From assembly GCF_001955695.1 (NCBI RefSeq), contig NZ_CP019236.1, positions 5,456,001 through 5,520,000 of the forward strand: a stretch of DNA of 64,000 bases, read 5' to 3'. Below, piece after piece: positions 26,322-35,361 of the stretch; within the stretch, counting starts at the first letter, position 1; every line of letters begins with the position of its first letter. Position numbers and translations under genes: made by a program. The notes below the pieces were generated by a model. That model saw nothing but the letters and a program-made list of their open reading frames with translations. It was not told the DNA's origin and made no database searches. Source of the DNA: Rhodoferax koreense (GTDB taxonomy: Bacteria > Pseudomonadota > Gammaproteobacteria > Burkholderiales > Burkholderiaceae_C).

Positions 26322-27566
26322 ATGAACCAACTCAAGCTTTTCCTGCCCTGCGCCGCTGGCGTGGAGGACTTCCTGGCCGAAGAGGCGCACCGCCTCACCG
26401 GGCTGCAGGGCGAGGACTTGCGCGTGTTGCGCGGCGGCGTGCTGATGCGCGCTTCCTGGCGCGATGCGCAACTGCTGAACCTGCACAGCCGCCTCGCCCA
26501 ACGCGTGTTGATCGAGCTGTCGCACACCGAGTACCGCAGCGAACAAAACCTCTACGACGCGGCCAGCCAGGTCGCGTGGGAGATCTGGTTCACGCCCAAA
26601 CAGAGCTTCAAGGTCGAGATCACCGCGCAGCACAGCCCGCTGACCTCGCTGAACTTCGCGGCGCTCAAGATCAAGGACGCAATCGCCGACCGCTTCCGCC
26701 ACAAGCAGGGCGTGCGCCCCGACGTCGACACGCGCTGGCCCGACATCCGCATCTACGCCCACCTGACGACCGAACACGCCACGCTGTACATGGACACCTC
26801 GGGCGAGCCGCTGTTCAAGCGCGGCTGGCGCGAAGACAAGGGCGAGGCGCCGCTGAAGGAAACGCTGGCCGCCGCGATGATCGCCGCGAGCGACTGGGAC
26901 GGCACCACCCCGCTGTACGACCCCTGCTGCGGCAGCGGCACCATCGCCATCGAGGCGGCGCAGATCGCCTGCAACATCGCGGCCGGCAGCCGGCGCCGCT
27001 TCGCGTTCGAAAAGTTGCTGCCGTTCCAGCCCCACGTCTGGACCGGGCTGCTGGAGCAGGCGCGCGCTGCCGAACATGCGCCGACCGCTGAAATCTTCGG
27101 CAGCGACGTGGCCCACCGCATGGTCGACTTCGCGATGCGCAACGCCGAGCGCGCGGGCGTGGCCGGCGCGGTGCAGTTCCGCGGCGGCGATGCCCTGCAG
27201 CGCATGCCGCCCGTGGCCAGCGGCGTGATGCTGGTGAACCCGCCGTATGGCGAACGTATCGCGGTCGCTGGCGTGGCGGGTGCCCATGCCGGACGGCAAG
27301 GCGGTCGAAATGCACCTCCGCCGCCAATGGAAAACGTGCCAAGCCGCGAAGTCGCCCAGACCGACGACGGCGGCGACTTCTTCCCCAAGCTCGCCACGCA
27401 CTGGAAGAAGAACTACGCCGGCTGGACCGCCTGGGTGCTGACACCCGACCTCAAGCTGCCGGGCCGCATGCGCCTGAAGGAATCGCGCCGCGTGCCGATG
27501 TGGAACGGGCCGATCGAATGCCGGCTGTTCAAGTTCGAGATGGTTGCCGGTTCGGCCCGGAAATGA
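26322..27566 (+). CDS. THUMP-domain class I RNA methyltransferase (RlmL N-terminal type)
   Basis: A 414-residue methyltransferase: an N-terminal THUMP RNA-binding domain (about residues 45-160), then a UPF0020-type Rossmann domain. The SAM motif is DPCCGSGTIAIEAAQIA and the catalytic NPPYGER is the N6/N2-type target motif. The family includes the 23S rRNA G2445 methyltransferase half of RlmL. After NPPYGER there is a Gly/Ala/Pro-rich insert of about 40 residues that looks like a surface loop. The stop overlaps the PIN gene by 4 bp (ATGA). Confidence 0.88.
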   Translation: MNQLKLFLPCAAGVEDFLAEEAHRLTGLQGEDLRVLRGGVLMRASWRDAQLLNLHSRLAQRVLIELSHTEYRSEQNLYDAASQVAWEIWFTPKQSFKVEITAQHSPLTSLNFAALKIKDAIADRFRHKQGVRPDVDTRWPDIRIYAHLTTEHATLYMDTSGEPLFKRGWREDKGEAPLKETLAAAMIAASDWDGTTPLYDPCCGSGTIAIEAAQIACNIAAGSRRRFAFEKLLPFQPHVWTGLLEQARAAEHAPTAEIFGSDVAHRMVDFAMRNAERAGVAGAVQFRGGDALQRMPPVASGVMLVNPPYGERIAVAGVAGAHAGRQGGRNAPPPPMENVPSREVAQTDDGGDFFPKLATHWKKNYAGWTAWVLTPDLKLPGRMRLKESRRVPMWNGPIECRLFKFEMVAGSARK

Positions 27567-27976
27567 ACGTCGTCCTCGACACGAACATCGTCCTCGACAT
27601 CTTCCTGTTCGACGACGCGGCCGCCAAACCGCTGAAGCCCGCGCTCGTGGCCGGCAACCTGCGCTGGCTGGCCACGCAGCACATGCGCAACGAACTCGAA
27701 CGGGTGCTCGACTACGAACACCTCGTGCCGCGCATGGCGTTCTACCAGGTGACGGCGGCCGACGTCCTGGCCGCGTTCGACCGGCATGCCAACCTGGTCG
27801 AAGTCGCGCCACGTGTCTCCGCCGTCTGCAAGGACCCGGACGACCAGTGTTTCATCGACCTGGCCGTAGCGCACCAGGCGCTGCTGCTGAGCAAGGACAA
27901 GGCCGTACTTTCCATGAAAAAAAGGCTGCTGGCGCTAGGAGTACCTGCGCAGCGTGCTATTGAATCTGTAGCTTGA
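27563..27976 (+). CDS. PIN-domain protein (putative toxin family)
   Basis: A 137-residue PIN-fold protein, a metal-dependent RNase fold. The first acidic residue is in VVLDTNIVLD, further ones in the NELERVLDYE region and DPDDQCFIDLA. The family (COG1569 type) is often called toxin, but no antitoxin gene lies next to it. Instead it is coupled to the RNA methyltransferase by a 4-bp overlap, which suggests an RNA-processing role. The last 20 residues are coded by a copy of the dispersed palindromic element (27915-27972), so the natural C-terminus has been replaced or extended. The 3' end overlaps the converging gene by 20 bp. Confidence 0.8.
   Translation: MNVVLDTNIVLDIFLFDDAAAKPLKPALVAGNLRWLATQHMRNELERVLDYEHLVPRMAFYQVTAADVLAAFDRHANLVEVAPRVSAVCKDPDDQCFIDLAVAHQALLLSKDKAVLSMKKRLLALGVPAQRAIESVA
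27915..27972 (+). repeat. Dispersed palindromic element, copy B (end of PIN gene)
   Basis: A 58-bp copy with GCGC-N11-GCGC-N5-GCTA-N9-TAGC spacing identical to copies A and C. It codes residues 118-137 of the PIN protein and its stop codon follows directly. On the other strand it forms the last codons and 3' end of the FMN-binding gene. Confidence 0.75.
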
Positions 27977-29615
27977 AGCTGTCGGCACTGGCGTGCCCCC
28001 AGTAGAACTTGAAGACGTTGGGCAAGGCGCTGATGTCGTGGTCCAGCAAGGCACCCGCCTTCAGCGGCGGCATCACCGTCACCAGGAGTTTCACGCCGGT
28101 TTCGTTCATGCGCCGCACGATGTGGTGCAGCGTGATCTCGTTCGGATGGTGCAGCCCGGCGGCCTGCACCATCTCCTGCAGGGCCTTGAGCGTGTTCTGG
28201 TGGAAGCTGAACACGCGGTCGGCCTTGTCGGGCACGATCAGCGCCTTCTGCCGCACCGGGTCCTGCGTGGTCACGCCGGTCGGGCAATGGCCGGTATGGC
28301 AGGCCTGGGCCTGCAGGCAGCCCAGGGCGAACATGAAGCCGCGTGCCGAATTGCACCAGTCGGCGCCCAGCGCCATCATGCGCGCGATGTCGAAGGCGCT
28401 GATCACCTTGCCCGCGCAGCCCAGCTTGATGCGGTCGCGCAGCCCCACGCCGATGAGCGTGTTGTGCACCAGTTGCAGGCCTTCCTGCAGCGGCGCGCCC
28501 ACGTGGTCGGTGAATTCGAGCGGCGCCGCGCCCGTGCCGCCTTCCGCGCCGTCGACCACGATGAAGTCGGGCGTGATGCCCGTGACCTGCATGGCCTTGA
28601 CCATGGCGAACCATTCCCAGGGATGGCCCAGGCAGAACTTGAAGCCCGTGGGCTTGCCGCCCGAGAGCGTGCGCAGCCGCGCGATGAACTGCATCATCTC
28701 GATCGGCGTGCGAAACGCGCTGTGGGAGGCCGGAGAAATGCAGTCCAGCCCGATCGGCACGCCGCGTGCCGCGGCGATCTCGGGCGACACCTTGGGGCCG
28801 GGCAGCACCCCGCCGTGGCCGGGCTTGGCGCCCTGGCTCATCTTGATCTCGATCATCTTCACCTGCGGGTTCAGCGCGGCTTTCTCGAACCGCTCGGCGC
28901 TGAACGTGCCATCGTCGTTGCGGCAGCCGAAGTAGCCCGAGCCGATCTCCCAGATCAGGTCACCACCGTTGACCGTGTGGTGCACCGAGATCGAGCCCTC
29001 GCCGGTGTCGTGTGCGAAGCGGCCACGCTGCGCGCCGGCGTTCAGCGCCAGGATGGCATTGGCCGACAACGCGCCGAAGCTCATGGCGGAGATGTTGAAG
29101 ACGCTCGCCTCGTAGGGCTGCGTGCAGCCGCCCGGAGCGGCGGGCTCGCCCGCGGCCGGTACATGGCCGATCGTGATGCGGAAGTCGTGCGTGGCCAGGT
29201 GCGTGGGCGCCACCGAGTGGTTGATCCATTCGTAACCTTCGGCCAGCACGTCGAGTTGGGTGCCGAACGGCCGATTGTCCGGCTCGCTCTTGGCGCGCTG
29301 GTAGACCAGCGAACGCTGGGCCCGTGAGAACGGCGTGGCGTCGTTGTCGGCCTCGATGAAGTACTGGCGGATCTCGGGCCGCACGAATTCGAGCATGTAG
29401 CGCATGTGGCCGATCACCGGGTAGTTGCGCAGCACCGACTTCTTGCTCTGGCGCATGTCGAACACCCCGAGCACCACCAGCGCCCCGAAGCCCAGCAAGA
29501 ACCAGCCGCCCGCGCCGAGCGCCACCAGGCTGAACAGGCTCAGCAACAGGCCGAAGCAGCACAGGCCGAAAACGGTGTAGCGAATGGGATAGACGGAATT
29601 GAGGTACTTCAGCAT
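27957..29615 (-). CDS. FMN-binding glutamate-synthase-like protein, membrane-anchored
   Basis: A 552-residue protein of the GltS FMN-domain family without amidotransferase domain. The N-terminus has two membrane helices (about residues 10-50), so the enzyme is anchored in the inner membrane. The core has SAMSFGALSANAILALN and GAEGGTGAAP, typical of the FMN/2-oxoglutarate barrel. A cluster CLQAQACHTGHC matches the 3Fe-4S ligand spacing of glutamate synthase. The physiological reaction of the stand-alone form is not established. The ATG at 29615 begins MLKYLNSVYPIRY. It stands alone in the operon sense and converges on the PIN gene with overlap. Confidence 0.88.
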   Translation of the reverse strand: MLKYLNSVYPIRYTVFGLCCFGLLLSLFSLVALGAGGWFLLGFGALVVLGVFDMRQSKKSVLRNYPVIGHMRYMLEFVRPEIRQYFIEADNDATPFSRAQRSLVYQRAKSEPDNRPFGTQLDVLAEGYEWINHSVAPTHLATHDFRITIGHVPAAGEPAAPGGCTQPYEASVFNISAMSFGALSANAILALNAGAQRGRFAHDTGEGSISVHHTVNGGDLIWEIGSGYFGCRNDDGTFSAERFEKAALNPQVKMIEIKMSQGAKPGHGGVLPGPKVSPEIAAARGVPIGLDCISPASHSAFRTPIEMMQFIARLRTLSGGKPTGFKFCLGHPWEWFAMVKAMQVTGITPDFIVVDGAEGGTGAAPLEFTDHVGAPLQEGLQLVHNTLIGVGLRDRIKLGCAGKVISAFDIARMMALGADWCNSARGFMFALGCLQAQACHTGHCPTGVTTQDPVRQKALIVPDKADRVFSFHQNTLKALQEMVQAAGLHHPNEITLHHIVRRMNETGVKLLVTVMPPLKAGALLDHDISALPNVFKFYWGHASADSFKLQIQ

Positions 29616-29720
29616 GGCGGCTTTTTTCTGTCGGTTGTCGAACGGTGAACCTGGCCCGGGGGATGCTACTGGCTAAACTGCGGTGTTGTTACATCGTTCG
29701 CCCGCACGGGGCCGACCTTC

Positions 29721-30569
29721 ATGAATACCACCACACCCGATTCCGCCCTGTCTGCCGGCCCCTTGCAACCCGAGGACTTCGACACGCTCGAAGACCTGCT
29801 CGAAGACCTGCGCACGCGTTACGACGAAACCCCGCAGTGGGAGTTCTGCGAAGGCTTCATGGCGGCGCTGATCTGCAGCCGCCGGGTGATCCCGCCCAGC
29901 GAATACCTGCCGGTGCTGCTCGACATCGGCGGCGACGGCGAGAACCAGGGCGAAGACGCGTTCGCCAACGCCGCGCAGGCCGAGCAGTTCATGGCGCTGT
30001 GGATGCGGCGCTGGAACCAGATCGTCGAAGCGCTCGACGCGCCGGTGGAGAACCTCGAGGACGAGCGCGCCTACATGCCCGAGGTGATGGACATCCGCGG
30101 CATGATGGCCGCACTCTCGCCCGAGGAGCGCGCGGAGGCCCTCAAGGGTGAAGACGAGGAACTGCCCGCGTTCGCCCAGGTCTGGGCGCTGGGCTTCATG
30201 TTCGCCGTCGAAGCCTGGCCCGAGGAATGGACCGCGCCGGGCAAGGATAAGGAAGCCGCGAAGGTGCTGGACAACGCGCTCGACGCCATCGTCGCGCTCA
30301 GCGAAGACGACACCGGCCCGGCGGAGGTCTCGCCCTATGCCCATGATTCGACGGGCGAGGACGACGAGGCAGCGCCGCCGCCCAGCATGTCGCACGCACG
30401 CCTCGAGGCTTTCGGCGAAGCGCTGTGGGCGGTGTACGAATTGCGCGATCTCTGGCGGTCGATCGGCCCGCGCGTGGCGCAGGTGGTGCACGCCGAGCCC
30501 ACGCCGGGACGCAACGACCCTTGCCCCTGCGGCAGCGGGAAAAAATACAAGAAGTGCCACGGCGCCTGA
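29721..30569 (+). CDS. UPF0149/YecA family protein with SEC-C zinc motif
   Basis: A 282-residue protein. Residues about 15-180 form the helical UPF0149 (YecA/YgfB) domain; the last residues [17 protein letters not shown] are a SEC-C motif that binds zinc, as in the C-terminal tail of SecA. YecA-like proteins of this layout associate with ribosomes in E. coli; the role is not settled. The chain is strongly acidic. The start at 29721 follows the codon statistics; no clear Shine-Dalgarno is seen. Confidence 0.85.
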   Translation: MNTTTPDSALSAGPLQPEDFDTLEDLLEDLRTRYDETPQWEFCEGFMAALICSRRVIPPSEYLPVLLDIGGDGENQGEDAFANAAQAEQFMALWMRRWNQIVEALDAPVENLEDERAYMPEVMDIRGMMAALSPEERAEALKGEDEELPAFAQVWALGFMFAVEAWPEEWTAPGKDKEAAKVLDNALDAIVALSEDDTGPAEVSPYAHDSTGEDDEAAPPPSMSHARLEAFGEALWAVYELRDLWRSIGPRVAQVVHAEPTPGRNDPCPCGSGKKYKKCHGA

Positions 30570-30586
30570 ACCGCCGGCCACGGCCT

Positions 30587-31069
30587 TCAGGTCGCCAGGA
30601 ACCTGGCCAGGTTGGCGGCAGCCTTTGCACGCACCTTGGCCTTCAGGAACGGCGTCCAGCCCAGCAGAAGGGCCGGCGTGCCGAGCGCCTGCCGCGACCA
30701 GTGCCAGAAATCGAAACGATCGCGGTGGCGGACGATCAGGCCCTGGGCATCGAAATCGAAAGCCCCGTCGATGCGGTTGTGCACCAGGCGCCCGGTGGCA
30801 CTGAAGCGGTAATGCGCCTCCCAGTGCGCGCGGCCGGTGTGCGCATCGGCCCACACGTCGCTGGCCTCGAGCCGCCAGACGTCCCGCCCCTTGGCCGCCG
30901 TCGCCGCACATAACATGCGCCACATGCCGGCCACCTCGCGCCTGCCGCGCAACGAGAACACTTCGTCCTCAAAGCGCGCATCCTCGGCGTAACAACGCCC
31001 CATGGCATCGGCATCGAGTCGCGCGAACGCGTCGTAGAAATCCAAAAGGGTTCGTTGGTTGGGATGCAT
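30587..31069 (-). CDS. NTF2-like (SnoaL-type) protein
   Basis: A 160-residue protein of the NTF2/SnoaL fold: LLDFYDAFARLDADAMGRCYAEDARFEDEVF at the start is the usual opening helix-strand. Family members are small hydrolases, isomerases or ligand-binding proteins. The residues here do not fix a reaction. The start at 31069 gives the family N-terminus; the open frame goes 26 codons further up, but that part is in the lower-GC block before phcB and lacks coding character. It converges on the YecA-like gene, 17 nt apart. Confidence 0.75.
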   Translation of the reverse strand: MHPNQRTLLDFYDAFARLDADAMGRCYAEDARFEDEVFSLRGRREVAGMWRMLCAATAAKGRDVWRLEASDVWADAHTGRAHWEAHYRFSATGRLVHNRIDGAFDFDAQGLIVRHRDRFDFWHWSRQALGTPALLLGWTPFLKAKVRAKAAANLARFLAT

Positions 31070-31082
31070 GCGCGGGCGGGGA

Positions 31083-33330
31083 TCTTTACGAAAATTTTCA
31101 TCTGATGACCAGACCCGACCTGTCCTGACGGGCCATGCATCGGACAAAGTTTTCCTGCGGCGATGTGGCTACAAACGCCACTCAACAGTGCCAGAATGTG
31201 AAGCTGTTGTCCATTGTGGCTTTCACCGTAGAGCGTGCAAGCCCCACACCCGGGCCGTGCGCCAATAGCACGGTTCATTGTGTGTTGTATTGTTTTCGTT
31301 TCGCCTCACAGTGAGTCTCAAATCCCGTGCAGCCTCTCAGATCCATCGACCCGGTCGTCTCGTTTCGCAACAGCCATGGCGAAACCATGCGCGGCACGCT
31401 GACGAGTTATCAGCGACGTGCCTTGGTCATGGAGGTCTACAACCCCAACTCGATCGTGCAAGTCAGCGAAGTGGTCCACGACCTCACGGTTCGCGCGGGA
31501 GAAAGGAACATCTACAAGGGGAAAGCGGTGGTGGTCAGTCTGGTGAATACCGGGCTCATGACCGTGGTGTCGGTGACTTTGACCGAAGAGTGGAACGACA
31601 TTTTCGGCATCCAGGCTGATCCGGCCTCCTTCGCCTACCAGGCCAACGCGTTTGTCGATGACTGGAATTCCCGTTTCAGCATTGGACAAGGCTATCAGGT
31701 GGCCGTCAGTGAATTGCGAGCCTACCTCGGCGATGTCGCCCGCTGGGTTGACCAAGCCGATCTGGTCACCACGTTGCCTCGTGAGAGTTCGGGACGTCTG
31801 CGCAACGACGTGTTCATGGGGCTGGCCCAACCGCTGATGTCGAAGGCGAGAGACTACTTCGATCGCTTCGAAGCGGAAGCTAACGTCGTCGATCCCGAAT
31901 TGCAGTCCGCACACCGGGTGTTTGCGCAGGCCGCCATCCATCCCTTGATCCTGCGCGCCCCATTTGTCTATCGTACTTTCGCCAAACCCATGGGTTATGC
32001 AGGCGACTACGAGATGGTGAATCAGATGCTGTCAGATCCACGGGAGGGCACGAGCACCTATTTCCAGATTGTCAACACGCTGTTTCTCCAGGCGGCGGTT
32101 GCCCGTGCGCATCGCAATCGCATTGACATCCTCGAAACCTACCTGGCGCGTTTCCCCCGGCAAGCCGACGACTCGACTGAGCCTATACGCGTTCTCAACG
32201 TGGGATGTGGTCCTGCCATCGAGGTACAGCGCCTGATCACCACGCATCCAACCCCCGAGCGGCTCTCATTCACGCTGATGGATTTCAGCGAGGAAACTTT
32301 GGCCTATACACAGTCTCGCATCGACGAAGCATGTGCGAAACGAGGTGTGCGAATCAACGTCGAATGGGTGAACGAATCCGTGCATAACCTGATCAAGCGT
32401 GCTGCCAGCGGTGCCGCCCGCCAATTGGACGAAAAGCAGTTCGAGTTCGTGTACTGCGCGGGCTTGTTCGACTATTTGTCCGACAAGGTATGTCAACGCC
32501 TGTTGCAATATTTCCTCGCGCGAACAAAAGCGGGCGGCACGATTTTGGTCACAAACGTTCACCGCAGCAATCCGGAACGAAATACCATGGAGCATCTGCT
32601 CGAGTGGCATTTGATTTATCGGGATGAGAACGACATGCGGCGTATTGCCCCTGAATCGGCCACGCTGGAGAAGATCTACACCGACGAAACTGGAGTCAAC
32701 ATATTTCTCGAACTGCAAAATTCCACGCCTTCACGGGCGGCAGCCGTTTGACCGCATCCACCGTGGAGCCACAAATCCATCTTGGATATCAGGCACAACT
32801 GGCCAATTTTCGCCTTGGATACAGCCGCGTTGGCTGCGCGTTGGCCGTCGTGCTGGTGCTCGGCGGAGTGGCTCTCGACCAAGCGTTCTATCCCGAACAG
32901 GCAGGGATACTGGGTCTTGCGCGATTGCTAGCCAGCGGCTTTCTGACGCTGGCACTGATTGCACTATTCAGCCCACTCGCGGGCCGGTATGTACGCGCAA
33001 TCACTTTATCTTGGCTGACCCTGCCGCAGATCATGATCAGTTGGATGATCTACCACACGCAGGGCGCCAGCTCACCCTACGTGTTCGGCCTGAGTCTAGC
33101 CCTGTATGCCGCCGGGATCATCATGCCCATCGGCTTCTTGCAGGGCATTGCTCTCGGTGTTTTCACTTGCATGGTCTACATCTTCGCCTGCGTTGCCCAT
33201 GCCTCAGGCGGGTCGGACAATGCGTCGATGCTGGCGGGGAATTCGTTGTTCCTTTTGTTCTCGGCCACCATTTCGGCGGGCTGCACCTGGTTCAACGAAA
33301 GAGCCCGACTCCAGTTGTTCCAGTTGCAGC
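31083..33330. other. Lower-GC block covering phcB and the sensor half of phcS
   Basis: By hand counts on single 60-base lines, GC is 60% (31861), 48% (32281), 48% (32581), 58% (32881), 50% (33001) and 52% (33121), against 65% (33541) and 68% (33901) just after. Codons ending in A or T are common in the block and rare beyond. The change falls near the junction of the membrane sensor and the kinase domain in phcS. Confidence 0.65.
31327..32751 (+). CDS. phcB: SAM-dependent methyltransferase, probable fatty acid methyl ester signal synthase (PhcB-like)
   Basis: A 474-residue protein: an N-terminal segment of about 100 residues with a PilZ-like look (SFRNSHGETMRGTLTSYQRR), a helical middle, and a C-terminal Rossmann methyltransferase with SAM motif LNVGCGPAIEVQRL near residue 292. 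In Ralstonia, PhcB methylates a 3-hydroxy fatty acid to make the quorum signal 3-OH PAME or 3-OH MAME. The call rests on domain layout and on the gene order synthase, membrane kinase, response regulator with kinase-like domain, response regulator, exactly as in phcBSRQ. The start is a GTG. The stop overlaps phcS by 4 bp (TTGA). Codon use is less GC-biased than in flanking genes. Confidence 0.8.
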   Translation: MQPLRSIDPVVSFRNSHGETMRGTLTSYQRRALVMEVYNPNSIVQVSEVVHDLTVRAGERNIYKGKAVVVSLVNTGLMTVVSVTLTEEWNDIFGIQADPASFAYQANAFVDDWNSRFSIGQGYQVAVSELRAYLGDVARWVDQADLVTTLPRESSGRLRNDVFMGLAQPLMSKARDYFDRFEAEANVVDPELQSAHRVFAQAAIHPLILRAPFVYRTFAKPMGYAGDYEMVNQMLSDPREGTSTYFQIVNTLFLQAAVARAHRNRIDILETYLARFPRQADDSTEPIRVLNVGCGPAIEVQRLITTHPTPERLSFTLMDFSEETLAYTQSRIDEACAKRGVRINVEWVNESVHNLIKRAASGAARQLDEKQFEFVYCAGLFDYLSDKVCQRLLQYFLARTKAGGTILVTNVHRSNPERNTMEHLLEWHLIYRDENDMRRIAPESATLEKIYTDETGVNIFLELQNSTPSRAAAV

Positions 33331-34100
33331 ACGAAGTATCGGAAAAAAACCTGGCGCTGCAAAGCACCAACCAGGCCCTCGCCGAAATCAAGGGCCACAT
33401 GATGCAGCAGGAAAAAATGGCCGCGCTGGGCACGTTGGCTGCGGGCCTGCTGCACGAGGTGAACAACCCGGTCAACTACAGCCTCATGGCGCTCAACATG
33501 GCGCAGATGGACAAGGCGGTGATGGCCAGTGCCGACCTCAAGGAAAGCCTGGCGGATGCCAAGGAAGGCATGCAGCGCGTGCAGGGCATCGTCTCCGACC
33601 TGAAGACCTTCGCCTACCAGAAGCCGGGCGACGACGCGAGCCGCATCTTCCTCTTCGAGAAAGCGCTGAAGTCGGCGCTGCGGCTCACCGGCTTCGAGCT
33701 CAAGGGCATCGAGGTGACGGTCGATCTGCCCATGGACACCCACGTGCGCGGCGACGAACCGGCGTTGATCGGCGTGCTGATCAACCTGCTCGGCAACGCC
33801 GCGCTGGCATTGCAGAAGTCGGCCCGCGCCAAGCCGCTGATCGAAGTGCGCGCCAAGCGCCTGGACGGCCGGCTGCAGGTCGCCGTGCGGGACAACGGTA
33901 CCGGCATCAGCCCGGCGAACCTGCAGCGGGTGTTCGAGCCTTTCTTCACCACGCGCGACGTGGGCAAGGGCCTGGGGCTGGGGCTGAGCGTGAGTTACGC
34001 AATCGTGCACCGGCACGGTGGCGAACTGCGCGTGGCCAGTGAAGACGGCGCCTGGACGGAATTCAGCTTCGACCTCAAACTGGCCACCGACAATGCCTGA
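32748..34100 (+). CDS. phcS: Membrane sensor histidine kinase (PhcS-like)
   Basis: A 450-residue kinase starting at a TTG inside the phcB stop overlap. Six hydrophobic segments fill residues about 28-180 with almost no periplasmic domain, suited to a lipid-like signal. A coiled linker leads to the dimerisation domain with phospho-acceptor His236 (LLHEVNNPVNYSL) and an HATPase domain with NLLGNAALAL, DNGTGISP and GLGLGLSVSY. In Ralstonia, PhcS responds to the PhcB product and acts on PhcR. DNA composition changes sharply within the gene, near the end of the sensor part. The stop overlaps phcR by 8 bp. Confidence 0.82.
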   Translation: MTASTVEPQIHLGYQAQLANFRLGYSRVGCALAVVLVLGGVALDQAFYPEQAGILGLARLLASGFLTLALIALFSPLAGRYVRAITLSWLTLPQIMISWMIYHTQGASSPYVFGLSLALYAAGIIMPIGFLQGIALGVFTCMVYIFACVAHASGGSDNASMLAGNSLFLLFSATISAGCTWFNERARLQLFQLQHEVSEKNLALQSTNQALAEIKGHMMQQEKMAALGTLAAGLLHEVNNPVNYSLMALNMAQMDKAVMASADLKESLADAKEGMQRVQGIVSDLKTFAYQKPGDDASRIFLFEKALKSALRLTGFELKGIEVTVDLPMDTHVRGDEPALIGVLINLLGNAALALQKSARAKPLIEVRAKRLDGRLQVAVRDNGTGISPANLQRVFEPFFTTRDVGKGLGLGLSVSYAIVHRHGGELRVASEDGAWTEFSFDLKLATDNA

Positions 34101-35361
34101 CAACGTCACCGTGGCCCCTCTCACCGCCCCCCCCGTACCTGCCGCGCCCCCCGGCCCGGAGGCCACCACCTGCCTGTACGTGGACGACGAGCCGCAGGCC
34201 TGCAAATGGTTTGCGCGCATGTTCGCCAACGAATTCAGGATCCTCACCGCGCAAGGCGTGGATGAGGCGCTGGTGCTGTTGCGCGAACACCCGAACGAGA
34301 TCGCCGTGCTGCTCACCGACTACCGCATGCCTCAGCGCAGCGGCATGGAGCTGCTGGGGATCGTGCAGCGCGATTTCCGCCACCTGGTGCGACTGCTGGT
34401 CACGGCCTATGCCGAAAAGGAAGTGGCCATCGCCGCGATCAACGAGGGCCAGGTGTTCCGCATCCTGGAGAAGCCCCTGGACGAACAGCGCACCCGCGAA
34501 GCGCTGCGCGAGGCGCTGAGCTTGCACGCACTGCGCGCAACCGAGCGTGCGGTGCACGAGCAGCGCGTCGCCGCCATGCGCGAAACCCTGGGCTTCCTGG
34601 CGCATGAACTCAACACCCCGCTGGCCACGGTGCGCGGCTACATGGAAGCGCTGAGACACCGCCACCAGCCGCCCGCGCCGGACACCGCCGCCGGCACGGT
34701 GCATTTCACCGAAGGCACGCCGGGCGAGGTACTGGCCGCCATCGAATCCGCCGAACGCCGCGCGCTGTACTGCCAGTCGCTGGTGGCCACCTTCGTGCAG
34801 TCGGCACGCGACGCCTATCCCGGAGCGTCGGTGCAGCGCGTGACGGCCAGCAGCCTGGTCGAGGCATTGCTCGACGAATACCCGTTCGAGGACGACGAGG
34901 CGTCTTGGGTCAGCTGCCGCCTCGGCAACGACTTCGTGCTGCCCGGCCGGCGCGACCTGCTGTACCTGGTGCTGTGCACCCTGACCAAGAACGCGCTGTA
35001 TGCCTTGCGCGGACAGCCGCGCCCTTCGCTGCGCATCGAGCTGGGCCGCGCCGATGGCGCCGGCGCGGACGGCGCCGCCGCCATGGGCCGGCCATGGATT
35101 CGCCTGGCCGACAATGGGCCGGGCATCGCCCCCGAAATCCTGAGCCGCCTCACGCTGGAGCCGGTCACCACCAAGGCTGGCCTGGCCGGTGATGCGCACG
35201 ACGGCCATGGCGGCAACGGCATGGGGCTGATATTCTGCCGCCGTGTCGTGCAGTCCATTGGCGGCTCCATCGAGATCGTTTCGCATGCTGGGCAGGGGGC
35301 CGCGGTCACCCTGTATTTCCAGCCTTCCAATATTGCTAACCCTGGTGGGAACCGTGTATGA
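34093..35361 (+). CDS. phcR: Response regulator with C-terminal kinase-like domain (PhcR-like)
   Basis: A 422-residue protein: Pro/Ala-rich start, receiver domain with acceptor Asp76 (AVLLTDYRMPQRSG) and the Lys of EKPLDEQ, then a histidine-kinase-type module (FLAHELNTPLATVRGYMEAL, ADNGPGIAP, GMGLIFCRRVV). This receiver-then-kinase order is the unusual hallmark of Ralstonia PhcR, which controls the LysR regulator PhcA post-transcriptionally. No DNA-binding domain is present. ATG at 34093 lies inside the end of phcS; the stop overlaps phcQ by 4 bp. phcA itself is not in the window. Confidence 0.82.
   Translation: MPDNVTVAPLTAPPVPAAPPGPEATTCLYVDDEPQACKWFARMFANEFRILTAQGVDEALVLLREHPNEIAVLLTDYRMPQRSGMELLGIVQRDFRHLVRLLVTAYAEKEVAIAAINEGQVFRILEKPLDEQRTREALREALSLHALRATERAVHEQRVAAMRETLGFLAHELNTPLATVRGYMEALRHRHQPPAPDTAAGTVHFTEGTPGEVLAAIESAERRALYCQSLVATFVQSARDAYPGASVQRVTASSLVEALLDEYPFEDDEASWVSCRLGNDFVLPGRRDLLYLVLCTLTKNALYALRGQPRPSLRIELGRADGAGADGAAAMGRPWIRLADNGPGIAPEILSRLTLEPVTTKAGLAGDAHDGHGGNGMGLIFCRRVVQSIGGSIEIVSHAGQGAAVTLYFQPSNIANPGGNRV

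Noticed and set aside
27563..27976. Toxin-antitoxin module
   Set aside because: The PIN gene has no antitoxin neighbour and is coupled to an RNA methyltransferase instead.
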